Under the pieces are notes generated by a model. That model was given only the letters and a program-made list of their open reading frames with translations, was not told the DNA's origin and ran no database searches. A stretch of DNA of 64,000 bases from Streptomyces sp. MMG1533 (GTDB taxonomy: Bacteria > Actinomycetota > Actinomycetes > Streptomycetales > Streptomycetaceae), in the NCBI RefSeq assembly GCF_001279775.1, contig NZ_LGDG01000001.1, forward strand, positions 1 through 64,000, written 5' to 3'. Below, in pieces: positions 42,440 through 50,748 of this stretch. Every line of letters begins with the position of its first letter. The first letter of the stretch is position 1. The position numbers were made by a program, and so were the translations under genes.

Positions 42440-43273
42440 ATGAAGATCCTGATCAGCGCCGACATGGAGGGTGCCACCGGGGTGACCTGGCCGGCCGACG
42501 TGCTGCCGGGGACGCCGCAGTGGGAGCGGTGCCGCTCGATGTTCACCTCGGACGTCAACGCCGCCGTGCGGGGCTTCTTCGACGGCGGCGCGGACGAGGT
42601 GCTCGTCAACGAGGCCCACTGGACGATGCGCAACCTCCTCCTCGAACAGCTCGACGAGCGGGCCGAGATGCTCACCGGGCGGCACAAGTCGCTGTCCATG
42701 GTGGAGGGCGTCCAGCACGGCGACGTGGACGGCATCGCCTTCGTCGGCTACCACGCGGGCGCCGGCATGGAGGGCGTCCTCGCGCACACCTACCTCGCCA
42801 ACTCCGTCACCGGCGTGTGGCTGAACGACGTACGGGCGAGTGAGGGGCTGCTCAACGCGCAGGTCGTCGCCGAGTACGGGGTGCCCGTCATCCTCGTCAC
42901 CGGCGACGACGTGGCCTGCGAGGACGCCCTCGGCTACGCCCCCGAGGCGCTGAAGGTCGCCGTCAAGGACCATGTGTCGCGGTACGCGGCCGTGTGCCGT
43001 ACGCCGGCCAGGACCGCCGCCGACATCCGTGCCGCGGCGAAGGAGGCGGCCGGGCTGGCGGTACGACGGGATCCGGTCGACGGTGGACCGTATACCGTCG
43101 CCCTCGAATTCGACGCGGAGCATCTGGCGATGGCCGCCACCGTCGTGCCGGGTGTGGCACGTGTCGGGGAGCGCAAGGTGGCGTACACCAGCGGCACCAT
43201 GTACGACGGGATCCGCACCTTCAAGGCGGTCACCACGATCGCCTCGGCCGCGGTGGAGGAGCAGTATGGCTGA
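42440..43273 (+). CDS. M55 D-aminopeptidase (DppA-like)
   Basis: Zinc D-aminopeptidase of 277 residues, family M55. It has the N-terminal ISADMEGATGVT metal motif, DGGADEVLVNEAHWTMRN, HKSLSMVEG, FVGYHAGAG and VTGDDVACEDA. DppA of Bacillus removes N-terminal D-alanine from D-Ala peptides. Here it opens a four-gene run of peptidases with overlapping ends (8 bp into the M20 gene), suggesting a shared task such as breaking down cell-wall peptides. ATG at 42440; only a weak GGAG-like site (ACGGAGC) lies before it. Cytoplasmic: no signal peptide. Confidence 0.93.
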   Translation: MKILISADMEGATGVTWPADVLPGTPQWERCRSMFTSDVNAAVRGFFDGGADEVLVNEAHWTMRNLLLEQLDERAEMLTGRHKSLSMVEGVQHGDVDGIAFVGYHAGAGMEGVLAHTYLANSVTGVWLNDVRASEGLLNAQVVAEYGVPVILVTGDDVACEDALGYAPEALKVAVKDHVSRYAAVCRTPARTAADIRAAAKEAAGLAVRRDPVDGGPYTVALEFDAEHLAMAATVVPGVARVGERKVAYTSGTMYDGIRTFKAVTTIASAAVEEQYG

Positions 43274-44579
43274 CCAGCCTGAGCAGCAGGCCCTGGACGA
43301 GGTCGTCGAGTTCACCTCCGACCTCATCCGCATCGACACGACCAACCGGGGCGGCGGCGACTGCCAGGAGCGGCCGGCCGCCGAGTACGCCGCCGCGCGG
43401 CTGGCCGAGGCGGGCCTGGAGCCCACCCTGCTGGAGCGCACCAAGGGACGCACGAACGTGGTCGCACGGATCGAGGGCACCGACCCGTCGGCCGACGCGC
43501 TGCTCGTCCACGGTCACCTGGACGTCGTACCGGCCGAGGCGCGGGACTGGAGCGTGCACCCGTTCTCCGGGGAGATCCGCGACGGGGTCGTCTGGGGGCG
43601 TGGCGCGGTCGACATGAAGAACATGGACGCCATGATTCTCGCCGTGGTGCGGGACTGGGCGCGGCAGGGCGTACGCCCCCGGCGGGACGTCGTCATCGCG
43701 TTCACCGCCGACGAGGAGGCCAGCGCGGAGGACGGCTCCGGGTTTCTCGCCGACGAGCACCCCGGGCTGTTCGAGGGCTGCACGGAGGGCGTCAGCGAGT
43801 CGGGGGCGTTCACCTTTCACGACGGGAGCGGGCGGCAGCTCTACCCGATCGCCGCCGGTGAGCGCGGCACGGCCTGGCTGAAGCTCACCGCGCGCGGGCG
43901 GGCCGGGCACGGTTCCAAGGTGAACCGGGACAACGCCGTCACGCGTCTCGCCGCCGCGATCACCCGGATCGGCGAGCACGAGTGGCCGCTGCGACTGACC
44001 CCGACCGTGCGCGCCGCGCTCACCGAACTCGCCGCGTTGTACGGCATCGAGACGGACCTGGCGGACGTGGACACGCTGCTGGACAAGCTCGGCCCGGCGG
44101 CACGGCTCGTCGAGGCCACCGTCCGCAACAGCGCCAACCCGACCATGCTGGACGCCGGTTACAAGATCAACGTGATTCCCGGGGAGGCAGTGGCGTACGT
44201 CGACGGACGCTGTCTCCCCGGCGCCGAGGACGAGTTCCGTACGACCCTTGACCGGCTCACCGGACCTGACGTGGAGTGGGAGTTCCAGCATCGCGAGGTG
44301 GCCCTGCAGGCGCCGGTGGACTCGGCGACGTACGCGAGAATGCGGGCCGCCGTCGAGGAGTTCGCGCCGGAGGGTCACGTGGTGCCGTACTGCATGTCCG
44401 GCGGCACGGACGCCAAGCAGTTCTCGCGCCTGGGCATCACCGGCTACGGCTTCGCGCCGCTGAAGCTCCCGGAGGGCTTCGACTACCAGGCCCTCTTCCA
44501 CGGGGTCGACGAACGGGTGCCCGTCGAGGCACTCCACTTCGGGGTCCGGGTGCTCGACCGCTTCCTGCGCACGGCCTAG
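43266..44579 (+). CDS. M20-family metallopeptidase
   Basis: Dinuclear zinc peptidase of 437 residues, family M20 (ArgE/DapE/carboxypeptidase G2-like). Metal ligands lie in LLVHGHLDVVP, WGRGAVDMKN, TADEEAS with the catalytic Glu, and the C-terminal ALFHGVDERVPVE. The central dimer domain starts at GTAWLKLTARGRAGHGS. The ATG at 43266 lies inside the end of the M55 gene (8-bp overlap). In this operon it most likely trims di- or tripeptides released by its neighbours. Specificity cannot be read from sequence. No signal peptide is visible. Confidence 0.93.
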   Translation: MADQPEQQALDEVVEFTSDLIRIDTTNRGGGDCQERPAAEYAAARLAEAGLEPTLLERTKGRTNVVARIEGTDPSADALLVHGHLDVVPAEARDWSVHPFSGEIRDGVVWGRGAVDMKNMDAMILAVVRDWARQGVRPRRDVVIAFTADEEASAEDGSGFLADEHPGLFEGCTEGVSESGAFTFHDGSGRQLYPIAAGERGTAWLKLTARGRAGHGSKVNRDNAVTRLAAAITRIGEHEWPLRLTPTVRAALTELAALYGIETDLADVDTLLDKLGPAARLVEATVRNSANPTMLDAGYKINVIPGEAVAYVDGRCLPGAEDEFRTTLDRLTGPDVEWEFQHREVALQAPVDSATYARMRAAVEEFAPEGHVVPYCMSGGTDAKQFSRLGITGYGFAPLKLPEGFDYQALFHGVDERVPVEALHFGVRVLDRFLRTA

Positions 44580-44585
44580 GTACAC

Positions 44586-46682
44586 ATGGGGGACGAAGTG
44601 CGGACGTTGGCGTACGGCTCCTGGCCCTCGCCCATCGACGCGGCGCTCGCCGCCGCGCACGACGGGCATCCCGAGTACGTCGGCTTCGTCGGTGACGAGG
44701 CGTGGTGGACCGAGCCGCGGCCCCTCGAGGGCGGTCGGCGAACTCTGGTGCGGCGCTGCGATGACGGCTCTCAGGAGTCCGTGCTGCCCGCGCCGTGGAA
44801 CGTGCGCAGCCGGGTCATCGAGTACGGCGGACAGCCCTGGGCGGGGGTGATGGCCGACGGCGAACCGCTCGTCGTCTTCGTGAACTTCGCCGACCAGCGG
44901 CTGTACCGGTTCCGGCCGGGTGGCGTGCCGCACCCGCTGACGCCGGTGTCCCCGGTCGGCGGCGGGCTGAGATGGGCCGATCCGCAGGTGCTGGTCGACC
45001 GCGGTGAAGTGTGGTGCGTGCTGGAGGAGTTCACCGGCGACGGATCCGTCGACGTGCGGCGGGTGCTCGCCGCCGTGCCGCTGGACGGTTCGGCGGCACA
45101 GGACCGGGACGGCGTACGCGAACTCACCGGCGAGCGGCACCGGTTCGTCACCGGGCCCCGGATCTCGCCCGACGGCCGGCGCGCGGCCTGGCTCGCCTGG
45201 GACCACCCGCGCATGCCGTGGGACGGGACGGAACTCGTCGTCGCGGGGATCGGCGGGGACGGCACCTTCCGGGAGGCGCGGACGGTGGCCGGTGGGCCGG
45301 AGGAGTCGATCGCGCAGGTCGAGTGGTCGACAGACGGCCGTCTACTGTATACAGCCGACCGTACGGGCTGGTGGAACCTGTATGCGGAAGACGGTGTACC
45401 GAAGGAGGAAGGCGGTGTACCGACCGCGGAGGGCGGTGTACTGAACGCAGAGGACGGTGTACCGAACGCGGAAGACCGTGCACCGAACGCAGGATCCGGT
45501 GTATCGAATGCAGTTGGCGACGGTGTACCGCTGTGCCCCCGCGAGGAGGAGTTCGGCGGCCCCCTCTGGAAGCTGGGCCACCGCTGGTTCGCCCCACTGG
45601 AGGGCGGTCTGATCGCCGTCGTGCACGGCCGTGGTGCCACCACGCTCGGGATCCTCGACCCGGAGACCGGCGAGGTCGTCGACGCGGCGGGCCCCTGGAC
45701 CGAGTTCGCGCCCACCCTCGCGGTGCACGGCGAGCGGGTCGTCGCCGTCGGAGCGAGCCCCCGCAGCGCGTACGAAGTGGTGGAACTGGACGCCCGGACC
45801 GGTCGCGCCCGGGTGATCGGCGCCGCCCACGACGACGCCGTGGACCCCGCGTACTATCCCGAGCCGCAGATCCGCACCTTCACCGGACCGGCCGGACGTG
45901 ACATCCACGCCCACATCTACCCGCCCCACAACCCCGGCTGCGTGGCGCCCGGCGACGAGCTCCCGCCCTACGTCGTCTGGGCGCACGGCGGCCCCACCGG
46001 CCGGGCCCCGCTCGTACTCGACCTGGAGATCGCCTACTTCACCTCGCGGGGCATCGGCGTCGCCGAGGTCAACTACGGCGGCTCGGCCGGGTACGGCCGC
46101 GAGTACCGGGGCCGGCTGCGCGAGCAGTGGGGCGTGGTCGACGTCGAGGACTGCGCCGCCGTCGCGCTCTCCCTCGCCGACGAGGGCACCGCCGACCGCG
46201 ACCGGCTCGCCGTGCGCGGCGGCAGCGCCGGCGGCTGGACCGCGGCGTCCTCGCTCGCCACCACCGACGTCTACGCCTGCGGCACGATCATCTACCCCAT
46301 CCTCGATCTGGCCGGCTGGGCGACGGGGGAGACCCACGACTTCGAGTCGCGGTACCTGGAGAGCCTGGTCGGACCGTATGCCGAGGTGCCCGCCCGGTAC
46401 GCGGAGCGCTCGCCCGCCGAGCACGCCGACCGGGTCACCGTGCCCTTCCTGCTGCTCCAGGGACTGGACGACGTGATCTGTCCGCCCGCGCAGTGCGAAC
46501 GGTTCCTGGCCCGCATGGAGGGGCGACGAGTACCGCACGCCTACCTCGCGTTCGAGGGGGAGGGGCACGGGTTCCGGAGGGCGGAGACCATGGTCCGGGT
46601 CCTGGAGTCCGAACTCTCGCTGTACGCCCAGGTCTTCGGTCTGAACCCGCCCGGCATCCCGACATTGGAGCTCACCAAGTGA
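44586..46682 (+). CDS. S9-family prolyl oligopeptidase / acylaminoacyl peptidase with an inserted heptad repeat
   Basis: Serine peptidase of 698 residues. A propeller domain (~1-420) is followed by the alpha/beta-hydrolase domain with the catalytic Ser in RGGSAGGWT, Asp in QGLDDVICPP and His in EGEGHGFR. It belongs to the S9C acyl-peptide hydrolase/dipeptidyl peptidase group. An oddity is a run of six 7-residue units, consensus EDGVPNA, at residues ~268-309 inside the propeller, where relatives have a short loop. The insertion stays in frame and should form a surface loop. ATG at 44586 lies 6 bp after the M20 stop; the stop overlaps the next gene as GTGA. Confidence 0.92.
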   Translation: MGDEVRTLAYGSWPSPIDAALAAAHDGHPEYVGFVGDEAWWTEPRPLEGGRRTLVRRCDDGSQESVLPAPWNVRSRVIEYGGQPWAGVMADGEPLVVFVNFADQRLYRFRPGGVPHPLTPVSPVGGGLRWADPQVLVDRGEVWCVLEEFTGDGSVDVRRVLAAVPLDGSAAQDRDGVRELTGERHRFVTGPRISPDGRRAAWLAWDHPRMPWDGTELVVAGIGGDGTFREARTVAGGPEESIAQVEWSTDGRLLYTADRTGWWNLYAEDGVPKEEGGVPTAEGGVLNAEDGVPNAEDRAPNAGSGVSNAVGDGVPLCPREEEFGGPLWKLGHRWFAPLEGGLIAVVHGRGATTLGILDPETGEVVDAAGPWTEFAPTLAVHGERVVAVGASPRSAYEVVELDARTGRARVIGAAHDDAVDPAYYPEPQIRTFTGPAGRDIHAHIYPPHNPGCVAPGDELPPYVVWAHGGPTGRAPLVLDLEIAYFTSRGIGVAEVNYGGSAGYGREYRGRLREQWGVVDVEDCAAVALSLADEGTADRDRLAVRGGSAGGWTAASSLATTDVYACGTIIYPILDLAGWATGETHDFESRYLESLVGPYAEVPARYAERSPAEHADRVTVPFLLLQGLDDVICPPAQCERFLARMEGRRVPHAYLAFEGEGHGFRRAETMVRVLESELSLYAQVFGLNPPGIPTLELTK
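45387..45530 (+). repeat. In-frame 21-bp tandem repeat inside the S9 peptidase gene
   Basis: Six 21-bp units begin at 45387, 45408, 45429, 45450, 45471 and 45492, each around GGTGTACCGAACGC, plus a partial seventh (45516-45530). They encode EDGVPKE, EGGVPTA, EGGVLNA, EDGVPNA, EDRAPNA and GSGVSNA. Divergence grows toward the 3' end. Confidence 0.9.
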
Positions 46683-47602
46683 AGGAACTTCTGCGGCCGT
46701 CCAGACTCGCCCCCGGTGCGCGCGTGGCCGTCGTGGCGCCCAGCGGGCCGGTGCCCGAGGAGCGGTTGCAGGCCGGGCTCGACGTGCTGCGCGGCTGGGA
46801 CCTCGATCCGGTGGTGGGGCCCCATGTGCCGGACCGGCACGGGGAGTTCGACTATCTGGCGGGCGCCGACGCCGACCGGGCCGCCGACCTGCAGAGCGCC
46901 TGGTGCGACCCGTCCGTGGACGCGGTGCTGTGCGCGCGGGGCGGATACGGAGTGCAGCGGATGGTCGACCTGCTCGACTGGGAGGCGATGCGGGCGGCCG
47001 GGCCGAAGCTGCTGGTCGGGTTCAGCGACGTCACCGCGCTGCACGAGGAGTTCGCCGCGCGGCTCGGCCTGGTGACCTTGTACGGGCCGATGGCGGCCGG
47101 CGTCGACTTCATCAAGAACGCGCGGGCCCAGGAGCATCTGAAGGCCACCCTGTTCGCGCCGGAGACGGTCCGCACGATCACCTCCGGCGGCACGGCCCTG
47201 GTCCCCGGCCGGGCACGCGGCACGACCCTCGGCGGCTGCCTGTGTCTGCTCGCCGCCGAACTGGGCACCCCGCACGCCCGGCCCGGCGCGCACGGCGGAC
47301 TGCTCTGCCTGGAGGACGTGGGGGAGGAGACCTACCGCCTCGACCGCTATCTGACCCAACTTCTGCGCGCGGGCTGGCTGGAGGGAGTGCGGGGTGTGCT
47401 GCTCGGGTCGTGGGAGCGGTGCGAGCCGTACGAGCGGGTGCGTGCACTGCTCGTCGACCGGCTCGGCGGCCTCGGTGTGCCCGTGGTCGAGGAGTTCGGA
47501 TTCGGGCACGGTGAAGGGGCGTTGACCATCCCCTTCGGGGTGGCCGCCGAACTCGACGCCGACGCGGGCACGTTGACGCTCGACGAGCCGGCTCTGCGCT
47601 GA
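46679..47602 (+). CDS. S66 LD-carboxypeptidase
   Basis: Serine peptidase of 307 residues, family S66 (LdcA/MccF-like). LdcA cuts the L,D bond that releases terminal D-Ala from murein tetrapeptides. The nucleophile is in GFSDVTALHEEF, the Glu in LEDVGEETYRLDRYLTQLL and the His in EFGFGHGEG; the N-terminal VAVVAPSGPVPEERL and ARGGYG motifs are also present. GTG at 46679 overlaps the S9 stop. Being cytoplasmic, it would work on recycled wall peptides. As last gene of the M55-M20-S9-S66 run it supports a murein-peptide recycling role. Confidence 0.93.
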   Translation: MKELLRPSRLAPGARVAVVAPSGPVPEERLQAGLDVLRGWDLDPVVGPHVPDRHGEFDYLAGADADRAADLQSAWCDPSVDAVLCARGGYGVQRMVDLLDWEAMRAAGPKLLVGFSDVTALHEEFAARLGLVTLYGPMAAGVDFIKNARAQEHLKATLFAPETVRTITSGGTALVPGRARGTTLGGCLCLLAAELGTPHARPGAHGGLLCLEDVGEETYRLDRYLTQLLRAGWLEGVRGVLLGSWERCEPYERVRALLVDRLGGLGVPVVEEFGFGHGEGALTIPFGVAAELDADAGTLTLDEPALR

Positions 47603-47737
47603 TCCCGGGTCTGGTTCGTGGTGGCGGCGAACGACGACGCGTACGTCGGGAACCGGGGGATCAAGCCGGTGACCGTGGTGAGCGCGCCGGACGACACGGG
47701 GGTGCGGGAGCTGCCGGTGGCCGGGGACCGAGCGGAC

Positions 47738-47797
47738 GGGGCACTCGTACGGCCCACGGGGCACTCGTACGGCCCACGGGGCACTCGTACGGCCCAC
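47738..47797. repeat. Three perfect 20-bp tandem repeats
   Basis: GGGGCACTCGTACGGCCCAC occurs three times without change (47738, 47758, 47778) in the 274-bp gap after the LD-carboxypeptidase gene. Each unit holds a CGTACG palindrome. Twenty is not a multiple of three, and I see no supported coding sequence across it. Confidence 0.9.
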
Positions 47798-47876
47798 GGC
47801 CGCCCGGCGGCACCGGGCTCGGCGCGCGGGGCGTATTTCACGAAACGGCGTGGCCGGCGGACCGTAGGGTGGCCGG

Positions 47877-48452
47877 ATGCCGCACAACTCTTCCCCCTAT
47901 CTCGCAGAAGGCCCCCGCGTGGGCATACGCCACTTCACCTACGAGGACGGCGCCGAGTTCACCGCCCGGGCGCGGGAGAGCAAGGAACTGCACCAACCGT
48001 GGCTCTTCCCGCCCGACAGCGCCGGTGCCTACACCGCGTACGCCGGGCGGCTGATCGAGGATCCGACCAAGGCCGGGTTCCTGGTCTGCGAGAAGCAGCA
48101 GGGGGGTGCCGTCGCGGGGTTCATCAACATCAACAACATCGTCGAGGGCGGTTTCCAGTGCGGGGCGCTCGGATACGGGGCCTTCGCGCACGCCGCCGGG
48201 CGCGGGCTGATGCGGGAGGGGCTCGGCCTCGTGGTGGGGCATGCGTTCGGGCCGATGCGGCTGCACCGGCTGGAGATCAACGTGCAGCCCGGCAATGCCG
48301 CGTCGATCGCGCTGGCGCGCAGCTGCGGGTTCCGGCTGGAGGGCTTCTCGCCGAACATGATCTTCATCGACGGGGCCTGGCGGGACCACGAGCGGTGGGC
48401 GATCACCACGGACATGCGGGCGTCCGGTCGGTCTTCACGCCGACGAGGATGA
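47877..48452 (+). CDS. GNAT acetyltransferase, RimJ/RimL type
   Basis: Acetyltransferase of 191 residues. The GNAT fold is seen in order: VGIRHFTYEDGAEFTARARES, central strands GFININNIVEGGF, an acetyl-CoA loop region FAHAAGRGLMREGLGLVV, and the RimJ/L hallmark MRLHRLEINVQPGNAASIALARSCGFRLEG. Family members acetylate N-termini of ribosomal proteins or small molecules. The ATG at 47877 has AGGGTGG as a weak ribosome site. The last ~15 residues are Arg/Ser-rich and may be tail only. It is monocistronic, convergent with the VOC gene. Confidence 0.87.
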   Translation: MPHNSSPYLAEGPRVGIRHFTYEDGAEFTARARESKELHQPWLFPPDSAGAYTAYAGRLIEDPTKAGFLVCEKQQGGAVAGFININNIVEGGFQCGALGYGAFAHAAGRGLMREGLGLVVGHAFGPMRLHRLEINVQPGNAASIALARSCGFRLEGFSPNMIFIDGAWRDHERWAITTDMRASGRSSRRRG

Positions 48453-48605
48453 CCCGCTTGCGGAACGTCGTCGTGCTCGACGCCCGCTCCAACCGCGGCC
48501 TGCGCCCGCCTGTCCGTCCCACCCGGAAACCGTTGCCCGGTGACAGGCAGGGCCGGCGCCGTCTTCACACCGCCGCCCTCGCCTCGTACACCCGCAGGCG
48601 CAGGG

Positions 48606-48956
48606 TTATACGCCGCCGCGGTCCGCGTACTCGTACACCGAGCCGTCCGGATGCAGGGCGATCAGATTGCGGCCCGCAGGTGTGGGAAGCGGGCCCGCGA
48701 TGACGCGGGCGCCCAGCTCCGTCAGCACCCGGTGGGCCTCGTCGACGTCCGTGACGGCGATCGTCGCGGTGACCTTGCGCAGCACCTCCAGCTCGGCCTC
48801 CGGCCCGCTCATCAGCAGGAAACAGCCGACCGCGGCGACCTGGACGCCGCCGCGTTCGAAACGGAGGGCTCTGCCGCCCGCCAGGCGCTCGTAGAAGGGG
48901 ACCGCGGTCTCCAGGTCGTCGACGCATACGCGCAGCGTGGCTCCCAGAATGTCCAT
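48606..48956 (-). CDS. VOC-superfamily (glyoxalase-like) protein
   Basis: Protein of 116 residues with one vicinal-oxygen-chelate unit: LGATLRVCVDDLETAVPFYERL at the start, VTATIAVTDVDEAHRVLTELGARVI in the middle, and GRNLIALHPDGSVYEYAD at the end, the last containing the usual metal-ligand region with Glu. Dimers act as metalloenzymes or bind drugs such as bleomycin; no substrate can be deduced. ATG at 48954-48956. It is flanked by a convergent acetyltransferase and a divergent holin-like gene. Confidence 0.85.
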   Translation of the reverse strand: MDILGATLRVCVDDLETAVPFYERLAGGRALRFERGGVQVAAVGCFLLMSGPEAELEVLRKVTATIAVTDVDEAHRVLTELGARVIAGPLPTPAGRNLIALHPDGSVYEYADRGGV

Positions 48957-49071
48957 GCGGACGAGCCTAGTTGGGGCGGCCGGGAGAGCGAGATCGTTTC
49001 ACATGATCCCCTCGTCCCGACCGCCCCGGTCTCGGCGTTACGCGCCGGTGACCGCGGGTACCCGGCGGGGC

Positions 49072-49584
49072 ATGGACCGCTTGGAGCATCTGGAACATCT
49101 GGACAAGCACCTTGTCGACGAGCTGGCGCAGGTGGCGCGTGAGACCGTGCGCGACGAACTGCGCGAGCAGACCCGCAAGCAGCGCCGCAAGGCCATGCTC
49201 TACGGCGCGTCGGGCGCCGTCGCCCTGTACGCGGGCGCGGCCCTCGCGCTCGCCGTGGGGCTGGCCCTCGCCGTCGGTCTGCCGGACTGGGCCGCCGCAC
49301 TGATCACCGCGGCGATCCTGGGCGTCGTGGCGTACGTACTGCGCGGTGCCGCCCGGCCCCACGCGGCCCGGCCCGCGCCCCGGCACGATGCCGATCTGCC
49401 CGCGGGCGGGCAGCCGCATGTCGTCGGCGGCAGCGCACCGGGCGTCCCGCCGAGCGGGCTGGGCATGCCCTACCCGCCGATGCCGCCCGCCGCACCCGAC
49501 GCGGGGACGGCGGCACCCGGGACCGGGGCGGCGGCGCCGCGCCCCGACGACATCGTCCCCGAGCAGCCGCACCACCGGGCGTGA
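49072..49584 (+). CDS. Phage-holin-family-like membrane protein
   Basis: Protein of 170 residues of the actinobacterial putative holin (Act/DUF1469-like) group. An amphipathic, charged N-terminal region (LVDELAQVARETVRDELREQTRKQRRK) is followed by two close membrane helices (~44-67 and 71-92) and a Pro/Ala-rich tail. Despite the family name there is no phage context here, and such proteins are common housekeeping genes in Streptomyces. ATG at 49072. The short-chain dehydrogenase gene starts 6 bp after the stop, implying an operon. Confidence 0.78.
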   Translation: MDRLEHLEHLDKHLVDELAQVARETVRDELREQTRKQRRKAMLYGASGAVALYAGAALALAVGLALAVGLPDWAAALITAAILGVVAYVLRGAARPHAARPAPRHDADLPAGGQPHVVGGSAPGVPPSGLGMPYPPMPPAAPDAGTAAPGTGAAAPRPDDIVPEQPHHRA

Positions 49585-49590
49585 TGCGCG

Positions 49591-50658
49591 GTGCGCGACT
49601 TCCGCAAGGGGCCGCCCTCGAAGCACGGCAAGGTCGTCGTGGTGACCGGCGCCAGCGGCGGCGTGGGCCGGGCCACCGCCCAGGCCTTCGCCGCCCGGGG
49701 TGCCAGGGTCGCCCTGCTGGCCCGGGGCCGCGAGGGCCTCGCCGCGGCGGCCGACGAGGTACAGCTCGCCGGCGGTGAGGCGCTCGTCGTCACCGTGGAC
49801 ATGGCCGACGCCAAGGCGGTCGACGACGCCGCCCAGCAGGTCGTCGACGCCTTCGGGCACATCGACGTCTGGGTCAACAACGCCTTCGCCGGGGTGTTCG
49901 CCCCGTTCACCGAGATCACCCCGGACGAGTTCCGCCGGGTGACCGAAGTGGCGTATCTGGGCTATGTGTTCGGCACCCGCGCCGCGCTGCACCACATGCT
50001 GCCGCGCGACCGGGGCACGATCGTGCAGGTCGGCTCCGCGCTCGCCTACCGGGGGATTCCGCTGCAGTCGGCGTACTGCGGTGCCAAGCACGCCATTCAG
50101 GGTTTCAACGAGTCGCTGCGGTGCGAGCTGCTGCACTCCGGCACCGGTGTCCGTACGACGATGGTGCAGCTGCCCGCGGTCAACACCCCGCAGTTCGAAT
50201 GGGTGTTGAACCGGATGCCGGGGCGGGCGCGGCCGGTGGCGCCGGTGTTCCAGCCGGAGGTCGCGGCGCGGGCGGTCGTGCACGCGGCCTCGCACGGGCG
50301 GCGGCGCGAGTACTGGGTCGGCGGGTCGACGGTGGCCACGCTGATCGCCAACGCGGTCGCACCCGGCGTACTGGACCGCTTTCTGGCGCGGACCGGGTTC
50401 GACGCGCAGCAGGACGAGCGGGACGAAGGGGAGTACGGCGGCGGCCCCGGCAACCTGTGGACGCCGGCGGACGGGCCGCACGGGCGGGACTTCGGGGCGC
50501 ACGGGCGCTTCGACGACGAGGCGGTGTCCGACAGCCCGCAGGACTGGGTGTCCCGGAACCGGGGCCGGATGGGAGCGGGGCTGGCGGTGGCCGGCGGGCT
50601 GGGGGCCGTGGCCGCCGGGCTGCGGCGTGGGGGCCGGACGCCGTTGCGGCGGAGGTGA
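49591..50658 (+). CDS. Short-chain dehydrogenase/reductase with a long C-terminal extension
   Basis: SDR-family oxidoreductase of 355 residues. The NAD(P) motif is VVVTGASGGVGRATA, the structural NNAFAG is present, and the active site is S-x12-YCGAK with Tyr and Lys intact. Classical SDRs end near residue 250. Here about 100 more residues follow, with an acidic QDERDEGEYGGGP part and a hydrophobic segment (GAGLAVAGGLGAVAAGL) close to the C-terminus that could be a membrane anchor. GTG at 49591 is used. The upstream gene is a membrane protein, which fits a membrane-attached enzyme. Substrate unknown. Confidence 0.88.
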   Translation: MRDFRKGPPSKHGKVVVVTGASGGVGRATAQAFAARGARVALLARGREGLAAAADEVQLAGGEALVVTVDMADAKAVDDAAQQVVDAFGHIDVWVNNAFAGVFAPFTEITPDEFRRVTEVAYLGYVFGTRAALHHMLPRDRGTIVQVGSALAYRGIPLQSAYCGAKHAIQGFNESLRCELLHSGTGVRTTMVQLPAVNTPQFEWVLNRMPGRARPVAPVFQPEVAARAVVHAASHGRRREYWVGGSTVATLIANAVAPGVLDRFLARTGFDAQQDERDEGEYGGGPGNLWTPADGPHGRDFGAHGRFDDEAVSDSPQDWVSRNRGRMGAGLAVAGGLGAVAAGLRRGGRTPLRRR

Positions 50659-50708
50659 ACTCGAGCCGTACGCAGACCGTTGCCTTGCAGGGAAATTGCA
50701 CATCGTCC

Positions 50709-50748
50709 GGCCAGACCCTCAGGAAGCCGGCCAGACCCTCAGGAAGCC
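50709..50748. repeat. 20-bp tandem duplication at the end of the F420-oxidoreductase gene
   Basis: GGCCAGACCCTCAGGAAGCC is present twice, back to back (50709-50728, 50729-50748). The second copy contains the gene's stop codon and last two codons; the first duplicates them outside the gene. Confidence 0.9.

Noticed and set aside
47618..47876. Possible short gene or remnant after the LD-carboxypeptidase gene
   Set aside because: The GTG at 47618 opens a frame with some ordinary-looking residues, but it runs through the 20-bp repeats and into the next gene out of frame. I recognise no family.
49072..49584. Prophage remnant based on the holin-like gene
   Set aside because: No integrase, endolysin, capsid, tail or attachment site is near, and base composition does not change. 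The family is common in Streptomyces outside prophages.
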